Of a stretch of DNA of 64,000 nt, positions 58,436 to 64,000 are shown piece after piece. Source of the DNA: Natrinema sp. CBA1119 (GTDB lineage: Archaea; Halobacteriota; Halobacteria; Halobacteriales; Natrialbaceae); assembly GCF_002572525.1 (NCBI RefSeq), contig NZ_PDBS01000001.1:62001-126000 (forward strand), written 5' to 3'. Under the pieces are notes generated by a model. It did no database searches and had not been told where the DNA came from. It worked only from the letters and a program-made list of their open reading frames with translations. The first letter of the stretch is position 1; each line of letters starts with the position of its first letter. The position numbers were made by a program, and so were the translations under genes.

Positions 58436-59431
58436 ATGGACGATGCGACGAGCGACGACCGCGGGGGATCGAAATCGGGAACCGGCGTCGGGCAGCCGAT
58501 ACAATGGGTATTGCTCACCGGTAATCGGTTCGCGATCGCTGCCGTCCTCTCGGCCGCGCTCGGGTCGTCGTATCTGTTGTTGTCGATCAGCGGCGCTGCA
58601 CCGCTGGTGGACACGCAACCGTTGTTCTACGTCTTCAGCGGACTGATATCGGGGAACTTCACCTTGATAACCGTCGTCGTCTCGATCAATCAGCTGGTGC
58701 TCTCGCGAGAGCTCCGAACCCCGGGGCAACTCGAGTCGGAGATCGAGCGGACGACCGACTTCCGCGAGGAGGTCGAAGCGGTTACGAACCGAACCGCGCC
58801 AGCCGAGCCGGCCGGGTTTCTTCGGCTCGTCGCGGAGAGCACGCGTCGAGACGCCCAGCGGCTCGGTGGGCTGTCCGTCGGCTCGGTGCCGGCGGACGCC
58901 AGAGACGAGATCGACGAGATCACGACGGAGATCACCGACGAGTTCGACCGAATCGACGCCCACATCGAGGCGTCCGCGGACGGTATCTTCAACACGCTCT
59001 CGATGATGCTCGAGACGAATTTCGCACACGAGATCCAGCGGCTCGAGTCGGTCCAGCGAACGCACGGGGAGGACATCCCCGCGACGGTGGACGAGGCGAT
59101 CAGCGACGTTCGCGATCGGTTGCGGGAGATGGACATCGCCCGTCAGTACTTCAAATCGATGTACCTGCAGGTCGAACTCTCCCGGCTCTCGCGATACCTG
59201 CTCTACGCGGGCGTCCCCGCCGTCGGCACCGCCATCGCCACGCTGTTCGTCATGACCGTGGCGGCGGGTCCGCCATTCGGCGAACCGGTCCGTGTCGTCC
59301 TCTTTCCGGTGACCGTCGCAGTGGGGGTCTTCCCCCTCGCGTTGCTGTTCGCGTACATCCTGCGAACGGCGACGGTCACAGAGCGGACCGCCGCGATCAC
59401 GCCGTTTACGACGCCCGAGCAAGAACCGTGA
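58436..59431 (+). CDS. haloarchaeal four-helix membrane protein
   Basis: A 331-residue protein with two hydrophobic helices near the N-terminus ('FAIAAVLSAALGSSYLLL', 'YVFSGLISGNFTLITVVVSI') and two near the C-terminus ('YLLYAGVPAVGTAIATLFVM', 'LFPVTVAVGVFPLALLFAY'). Between them lies a long helical, charged region (~90-240). The family is not recognised. The layout suggests a membrane protein with a large cytoplasmic coiled coil. It is convergent with the RAD55-like gene. Confidence 0.65.
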   Translation: MDDATSDDRGGSKSGTGVGQPIQWVLLTGNRFAIAAVLSAALGSSYLLLSISGAAPLVDTQPLFYVFSGLISGNFTLITVVVSINQLVLSRELRTPGQLESEIERTTDFREEVEAVTNRTAPAEPAGFLRLVAESTRRDAQRLGGLSVGSVPADARDEIDEITTEITDEFDRIDAHIEASADGIFNTLSMMLETNFAHEIQRLESVQRTHGEDIPATVDEAISDVRDRLREMDIARQYFKSMYLQVELSRLSRYLLYAGVPAVGTAIATLFVMTVAAGPPFGEPVRVVLFPVTVAVGVFPLALLFAYILRTATVTERTAAITPFTTPEQEP

Positions 59432-59455
59432 GCGAACGGGGGAACGGCGGCGCTC

Positions 59456-60082
59456 TTACGCGATATCGCGGCTGGTGTCGATCGCGACCTCTTCCGTCAA
59501 CTCGAGTTTGATCGCTTCGGTCGGCTGGCTCCCGCCGCGGAACTTCGGGATCGTCAGGTGGTTCTCGAGTTCGGTGCCGGCGATCATGGTTCGGAGATCG
59601 AAGACGGCGTCGACGGCGTGGATGGTCCGCGATCGGTTCGACGGTTCGTCGTCTCCTTTGAGACAGTGCAAGACGGCGATGCTTCCCGTCTCGAGCATCG
59701 TGGCCTTGAGCTCGTTGAGGAAATCGATGTACTCGTCGGGATCACACCGCTCCAAGACGTCCATCGTGTCGATGATGAGGTTGGCACCGTCGGGCAGCGC
59801 GCCGATCAGTCGCGTCGCCTCCTCGAGCGGATCGTCGCTGGTGACGTGTCTGACGGTCGGGCTGCCGACGGACGACGGGGAGGACTCGATAGCGTGGCGG
59901 ACGGCGTCGTCGGAGCGTTCGGTCGACAGATACAGGGTTCCCCGTGCGGCCGTGAGTTCGTAGAGGAGGAGTTCGGACTGACTGGCCGGCTCGGCGGTGT
60001 ACGCGACGAGACATCCCGGCGGGAGTCCGCCGTCGAGCTTTCGATCGAGTACGTCGATTCCAGTATCTAGCCGACCGACCAT
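59456..60082 (-). CDS. RAD55/KaiC-like RecA-fold protein with degenerate P-loop
   Basis: A 208-residue RecA-fold protein. 'RLDTGIDVLDRKLDGGLPPGC' is the KaiC/RAD55 N-terminal signature (Gly-Gly-Leu-Pro-x-Gly). The P-loop position reads 'AYTAEPASQSELLLYE', lacking Gly-Lys-Ser/Thr. The Walker B-like strand is 'ANLIIDTMDVLERC'. Members of this group in haloarchaea are often regulatory and may not hydrolyse ATP. The role is unknown. Its promoter faces the pyrB side. Confidence 0.8.
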   Translation of the reverse strand: MVGRLDTGIDVLDRKLDGGLPPGCLVAYTAEPASQSELLLYELTAARGTLYLSTERSDDAVRHAIESSPSSVGSPTVRHVTSDDPLEEATRLIGALPDGANLIIDTMDVLERCDPDEYIDFLNELKATMLETGSIAVLHCLKGDDEPSNRSRTIHAVDAVFDLRTMIAGTELENHLTIPKFRGGSQPTEAIKLELTEEVAIDTSRDIA

Positions 60083-60311
60083 ACAATTATGACCAATTAC
60101 TGTAGTGTCTGTATAACTCTTTGCCCTCGGGGGCCGTCCGGTCCGAAGCGCCGTGGCTGTCTCACAACCTGAGTAGAACGGAATCTGGAGAACGCCGCCA
60201 CAGTAATGGCCCGCCGAAGACCGACGCGGTGGGGGTCCGACGAGAACCGACGCGGTGGGGACGATGTCGAATGGGGAGATTCAAGGGGACCGCCACAGCC
60301 TACACGAACGA

Positions 60312-61256
60312 ATGCGCCACGATCACCTCATCACGAGCAAACAACTCTCGCGGGCGGACATCGAGACCGTTCTCGACTACGCGGCCGAGATCGACGCCGA
60401 CCCGTCGGCCGTCGCGGACCGTCACGCGGGGACGGTGCTCGGCCTGCTCTTCTTCGAGCCGAGCACGCGGACGAAGATGAGCTTCGAGACCGCGATGAAG
60501 CGACTCGGCGGCGACATCGTCGACATGGGCTCGGTCGAGTCCTCGAGCGTGACGAAGGGAGAGACCCTCGCCGACACCGTCCGCGTCATCGAGGGGTACG
60601 CCGACGCGCTCGTCCTGCGCCATCCCAAGCAGGGATCGGCGACGATGGCGAGCGAGTTCGTCGACGTCCCGCTGGTGAACGCGGGCGACGGCGCGGGTCA
60701 CCACCCGTCTCAGACGCTACTCGATCTCTACACGATCCGGGAGAACGCCGGGCTCGACGACCTGACCATCGGCATCATGGGCGATCTGAAGTACGGTCGG
60801 ACCGTCCACTCGCTGGCCTACGCGCTGACGAACTTCGATACCCGCCAGCACTTCATCAGCCCGGAGAGCCTCCAGCTACCGCGGGAGGTCGTCTACGACC
60901 TCCACCAGCAACAGGACGGGACCGGCATTCGAGAGCACGACGCCCTCGAGGAGGTCCTGCCCTCGCTGGACGTCCTCTACGTCACGCGGATCCAGCGCGA
61001 GCGCTTCCCCGACGAGAACGAGTACCAGAAGGTCGCCGGCGAGTACCAGATCGACGCCGAGACGCTCGAGGCCGCGAGCGACGATCTGACCGTGATGCAT
61101 CCGCTGCCCCGGGTCGACGAGATCGCGCCCGAGATAGACGAAACCGATCACGCGGCGTACTTCGAACAGGCGCACAACGGGGTTCCGATCCGAATGGCGC
61201 TACTGGATCTCCTGTTGAGCGACGACGCGGGAATCCGAGGTGACGGCGATGAGTAA
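60312..61256 (+). CDS. pyrB: aspartate carbamoyltransferase catalytic chain
   Basis: A 314-residue ATCase catalytic subunit of pyrimidine synthesis. The carbamoyl-phosphate loop is '[21 protein letters not shown]'-type (short '[10 protein letters not shown]', about 45-55). Aspartate-binding motifs are '[20 protein letters not shown]' and '[10 protein letters not shown]'. ATG 60312 is chosen because '[16 protein letters not shown]' is the usual N-terminus. An upstream 15-base direct repeat (ACCGACGCGGTGGGG, near 60219 and 60247) may be regulatory. It overlaps pyrI by 8 bases. Confidence 0.95.
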   Translation: MRHDHLITSKQLSRADIETVLDYAAEIDADPSAVADRHAGTVLGLLFFEPSTRTKMSFETAMKRLGGDIVDMGSVESSSVTKGETLADTVRVIEGYADALVLRHPKQGSATMASEFVDVPLVNAGDGAGHHPSQTLLDLYTIRENAGLDDLTIGIMGDLKYGRTVHSLAYALTNFDTRQHFISPESLQLPREVVYDLHQQQDGTGIREHDALEEVLPSLDVLYVTRIQRERFPDENEYQKVAGEYQIDAETLEAASDDLTVMHPLPRVDEIAPEIDETDHAAYFEQAHNGVPIRMALLDLLLSDDAGIRGDGDE

Positions 61257-61737
61257 CGGTCACGACCACCACGACGGCAACGACGATCACGAGCTGCGGG
61301 TCAGCAAGATCCGCGACGGAACCGTTATCGATCACGTGCACGGGGGCCAGGCGCTGAACGTCCTCGCCATCCTCGGTATCGACGGCACCAACGGCGAGGA
61401 GGTTTCCGTCGGGATGAACGTCCCCTCGGATCGCCTCGCGCGCAAGGACATCGTCAAGGTCGAAGGTCGCGAACTGAGTCAGGACGAAGTCGATGTCCTC
61501 TCGCTGATCGCGCCCGACGCGACGATCAACATCGTCCGGGATTTCGACGTCGTGGAGAAACACCGCGTCGAACGACCCGACGTCGTCGAGAGCGTGCTCT
61601 CCTGTCCGAACCCCGGCTGTATCACGACCGGCGACGAGCCCGTCACCTCGCGGTTTTCGGTGCTCGAGGACGGCGTGCGCTGTTCGTACTGCGAGACGAT
61701 CGTTCGCGACGAGATCGCATCGTTGATCGATACCTGA
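61249..61737 (+). CDS. pyrI: aspartate carbamoyltransferase regulatory chain
   Basis: A 162-residue PyrI. The allosteric domain (~15-100) has '[20 protein letters not shown]' and '[17 protein letters not shown]'. The zinc domain uses C119, C124, C145 and C148 ('CPNPGC', 'CSYC'). It should bind nucleotides and control PyrB. The start overlaps the pyrB end (61249-61256), so the subunits are made together. A His/Asp-rich leader of 12 residues precedes the domain. Confidence 0.95.
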   Translation: MSNGHDHHDGNDDHELRVSKIRDGTVIDHVHGGQALNVLAILGIDGTNGEEVSVGMNVPSDRLARKDIVKVEGRELSQDEVDVLSLIAPDATINIVRDFDVVEKHRVERPDVVESVLSCPNPGCITTGDEPVTSRFSVLEDGVRCSYCETIVRDEIASLIDT

Positions 61738-61905
61738 GACGGATTGCTGTACCGGGTTCCCGGCGCACCGATGACCGTCCTTCGGGTACGCCGATACATC
61801 GGTACACCAGACCGTCTGAGTCGACGTGGCGTTCGGCTCCGATTATCTCGGTGAGAAGACCATCCAGAATATCTAAGTATTTGCCGCCCGTATTACTCCG
61901 TGTAC

Positions 61906-62019
61906 ATGTCACGTACCGTCAAAGTCGTACTCGCCCTGTTCGTCATCGCCGTCCTCTACAAGGTCGCCTTCAGCGGCTCGTCGGACGTCGAAGTCGACTA
62001 CGAACCGACCGAAGAATAG
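61906..62019 (+). CDS. 37-residue single-helix membrane protein
   Basis: A tiny gene, ATG 61906 to TAG 62017-62019. The protein is Met-Ser-Arg-Thr then a hydrophobic helix ('VKVVLALFVIAVLYKVAFSG') and an acidic tail (Asp-Val-Glu-Val-Asp-Tyr-Glu-Pro-Thr-Glu-Glu). An AAGTATTT element 26-31 bases before the ATG is a plausible TATA box for leaderless expression. Basic-in/acidic-tail topology looks real. The function is unknown. Confidence 0.6.
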   Translation: MSRTVKVVLALFVIAVLYKVAFSGSSDVEVDYEPTEE

Positions 62020-62064
62020 ATCCGATTCCGAACGGCTTACGGGGATGGCGGCGTACTCCGAGTT

Positions 62065-62910
62065 ATGTACGGCGTCGTCACCCGTAACGCCGAAGAAGTA
62101 CGGTGGCCGGAGTTCGACCGCGGCTTCTACGAGGTCAAAGACGTGACCGGCCGGTCCGCCGAACCGATCGCCGACGGGGTGAACATGGTCTCCTGTTTCG
62201 GCGACAACGCCGCCGCCGACGCCGATCCGTCGCTGCTCCCCGTCGACGACATGGGCCGACCCGCCGACCGGGAGCGAGCGTACTTCGACTGGGCCTATAT
62301 CTGTCCGTCCCGCGAGGACTACCGAGAGGGCCTGTTCGAGATCATCGACGACTGCGTCGCCGAAAACGGAGACGTCCGCCTCGACGACATCGGCTTCCCC
62401 CGCGCGGAGTACTGTCACTGCGGCGTCTGCGAGCAGGAGTTCGAGGCGAGCGAATACGATGACCGCACGGAGTGGCGGGCCAGCGTCATCACCGACTTCG
62501 TCGCGGAAGCGGTCGAGCACATCCCCGGGACGGTCTACATGACGCTCTATCCCGACCCCTACCCAGGCCACCTCTACGAGCGCGCCGGCATCGACCTCGC
62601 GGCCGTCGAGGAGTACGTCGACGAGTTCGTCGTCCCGCTGTACGACACGGCCTACGGAACGACCTACTGGCTCGAGACCATCGCGAAGGGATTTCAGAGC
62701 GCGCTCGAGACCCCGTTTAATATCGAGTTGTACGCGGTAAACGTCGATGTCGACAACCTGATTCACGCGACTGAGGTCGCCGAGGAGTACGCCAACGGGG
62801 TCTTCTTCGGCTACGAGGCGAGTAACGGACGAGCGGCCCTGCGGCGGATGCAGGCCGACGAACGCGAGGGCGTAACCCACGGCGAACCGGGCGGTGGATC
62901 GGAGTCCTGA
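62065..62910 (+). CDS. haloarchaeal TIM-barrel-like protein with Cys motif
   Basis: A 281-residue acidic protein. Alternating strands and helices, 'RERAYFDWAYICPSREDYREG', 'DVRLDDIGFPRAEYCHCGVCEQEF' (Cys-His-Cys-x-x-Cys at about 113-118) and 'PGTVYMTLYPDPYPGHLYERA' suggest a TIM-barrel related to uncharacterised glycosidase-like proteins. Asp-Asp in 'LDDIGFP' could be catalytic and the Cys cluster could bind a metal. The family is not recognised with certainty. It is alone. Confidence 0.6.
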   Translation: MYGVVTRNAEEVRWPEFDRGFYEVKDVTGRSAEPIADGVNMVSCFGDNAAADADPSLLPVDDMGRPADRERAYFDWAYICPSREDYREGLFEIIDDCVAENGDVRLDDIGFPRAEYCHCGVCEQEFEASEYDDRTEWRASVITDFVAEAVEHIPGTVYMTLYPDPYPGHLYERAGIDLAAVEEYVDEFVVPLYDTAYGTTYWLETIAKGFQSALETPFNIELYAVNVDVDNLIHATEVAEEYANGVFFGYEASNGRAALRRMQADEREGVTHGEPGGGSES

Positions 62911-63181
62911 CCGCGGTCGGCGTCCACCGTCGGTCCCAAGTGACTATTACTTCCCTCTCTCGGTCGGTATCGGTGTAAAACTCGCCAGACAGCGCGTTCT
63001 CGAAACTGCTCGGCGACATCAGATCCGTCCCGCACGCGTTCAGTTTACTCGCGTTCGCCCAGATTACGAGCGGTTACGTCGCGTTCCGGACGGAACCGAC
63101 GCGACCCTTTATCTGCGTCTCGGTCGCGCTCAGTCGTGACCGAGGATCACGGCGGTGACCGCGAATCCTCGGCTGACTACT

Positions 63182-64000
63182 ATGCGACAGAATCACTCCC
63201 AGCAGTCGGCTGACACGCGGCAGACGGCGGAATCGACGATGGACCAGGGCCAGCAGGCGATGGAGCAACTGATCGAGCTGCAGCGGAACATGGCCCGCAT
63301 GACGCTCAGCGCGCTCGAGTGGCAAGAGACCGCGCAGAAACAGGGCCTCGAGATGACGCGATCGATGCTGCAGAACACACCTGGCCAGCAGTTCACGGAG
63401 TCGATGATGCAGCGCTACCTGCAGGGAATGGAGGCCGTGATGCCCGAGATGGAGCAGGTCATGGAACAGGGCTTCGAGGCCGCGTCTCGACCCCAGCTGA
63501 ATCAGCGAGAGCAAATGGAGGGCCAGCGAGAGCAGACGGGCGGGCAGTTCACTGACCGCGGACGGCAGGGCCAACGGGAGCGCGCTCAGCACGGGACGGG
63601 CGGCCGGATGGAATCCCAGTCGCCCCAGGCTCGAGGAAGCCAGCGGTCGACCCAGAGAATGCAGCACCAGTCGGCCGGAAGCCAGCAGACGGGGCAGTCG
63701 ACGAGCGTGCAGGGAACGACGAATCGACAGGGAACGGGTCAGGCGGCCGGCCCCTCGACAGGGCGACAACAGGGGATGCAGCCGGGCCAGCAACAGGGAG
63801 GGCAACCGGCTCAACGAGACGAGATGCGGACCGTCAGTCAGCAGGGGACGAGCGACCGGTCTCAGTCTCAGCAGCCCCAGCAGTCCCAACAGTACCCACA
63901 GACCGGCGAGTGGATCTCGCCGGGGGAGTACGGCGGTGAATCGGCCGGTGCGACCGGCCCCCAGCAGCAGCCGATGACCGCCGAACCGAGCCACTCGAGA
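63182..64000 (+). CDS. Gln-rich protein with phasin-like N-terminal helix (runs off the window)
   Basis: Open from ATG 63182 through the last base (273 codons, no stop). Residues ~20-105 form a helical segment of Gln, Met and Glu ('EQLIELQRNMARMTLSALEWQ', 'MMQRYLQGMEAVMPEMEQVM') that recalls phasins and other coat proteins. From ~105 on it is a low-complexity Gln/Gly/Ser/Arg-rich region typical of disordered proteins. Partial at the right edge. A granule or vesicle surface role is a guess; neighbouring genes beyond the window would decide. Confidence 0.65.
   Translation, partial: MRQNHSQQSADTRQTAESTMDQGQQAMEQLIELQRNMARMTLSALEWQETAQKQGLEMTRSMLQNTPGQQFTESMMQRYLQGMEAVMPEMEQVMEQGFEAASRPQLNQREQMEGQREQTGGQFTDRGRQGQRERAQHGTGGRMESQSPQARGSQRSTQRMQHQSAGSQQTGQSTSVQGTTNRQGTGQAAGPSTGRQQGMQPGQQQGGQPAQRDEMRTVSQQGTSDRSQSQQPQQSQQYPQTGEWISPGEYGGESAGATGPQQQPMTAEPSHSR

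Noticed and set aside
63074..63994. A 306-codon open frame on the minus strand rich in Leu, Arg and His
   Set aside because: It is antisense to the Gln-rich gene starting at 63182; its Leu-Leu-Ser/Arg composition is the mirror of Gln codons.

Overview
The window is chromosomal DNA of a halophilic archaeon, most likely a member of the Natrialbales (Haloterrigena/Natrinema/Natronorubrum type). The evidence is high GC, strongly acidic proteins, twin-arginine signals with archaeal lipoboxes, TATA boxes about 28 bases before start codons (leaderless transcripts), and haloarchaea-specific families (TbsP, HalOD1, DUF5804, CGCGG peptides). I saw no rRNA, tRNA, CRISPR array or complete insertion sequence.

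Layout. 0.4-6.6 kb is an accessory block: a CGCGG-type candidate RiPP, a MoaD-like protein ending in Cys-Cys, two heme-copper-oxidase-like membrane proteins, a frameshifted Tat lipoprotein, a CPA1 antiporter and a MIP18-like protein. 6.8-16.2 kb holds a HalOD1 protein, a thioesterase, an RNase H-fold exonuclease, a membrane-tethered disordered protein, a DUF7504-like protein, a thiolase/OB-fold pair, HflX and FUN14. 16.3-19.8 kb is the archaeal RNA-processing/proteasome cluster (rnp3, a methyltransferase, rnp2, psmA, then SBDS). 20.1-23.5 kb has TbsP and a large CHAT-domain (caspase-like) protein facing a 45-codon gene. 23.7-28.6 kb carries the one-carbon enzymes GlyA and FolD plus small unknowns. 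28.7-35.5 kb has a zinc-ribbon protein, a Tat lipoprotein, a gene-poor stretch with strong hairpins, a PadR regulator, an MgtC-like protein, a class III aminotransferase and a VapBC-type pair. 35.6-49.7 kb is largely metabolic: PurD, ThyA-DHFR, two paralogous Tat proteins, aconitase, a DUF255 protein, a carboxyltransferase preceded by a coupled 56-codon gene, thioredoxin and CysK. 49.8-52.8 kb is a repeat-rich accessory island. 52.8-64 kb has ThiI, an MFS transporter, S-adenosylmethionine synthetase, a CYTH enzyme, a SlyD-like isomerase, a RAD55-like protein, PyrB-PyrI and an unfinished glutamine-rich coiled-coil protein.

How genes fit together. GlyA, FolD, ThyA and dihydrofolate reductase form a folate/dTMP route, PurD and PyrBI serve nucleotide synthesis, and the thiolase/OB-fold pair probably works at the acetoacetyl-CoA step. 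The best candidates for undescribed biology are the CHAT protein with its small convergent neighbour, the CGCGG/MoaD-CC/oxidase-like block, the coupled 56-aa carboxylase neighbour, and a set of structured repeats: a ~125-bp dispersed element present twice, a 68-bp palindrome at the cysK promoter and an 86-bp MITE-like palindrome.
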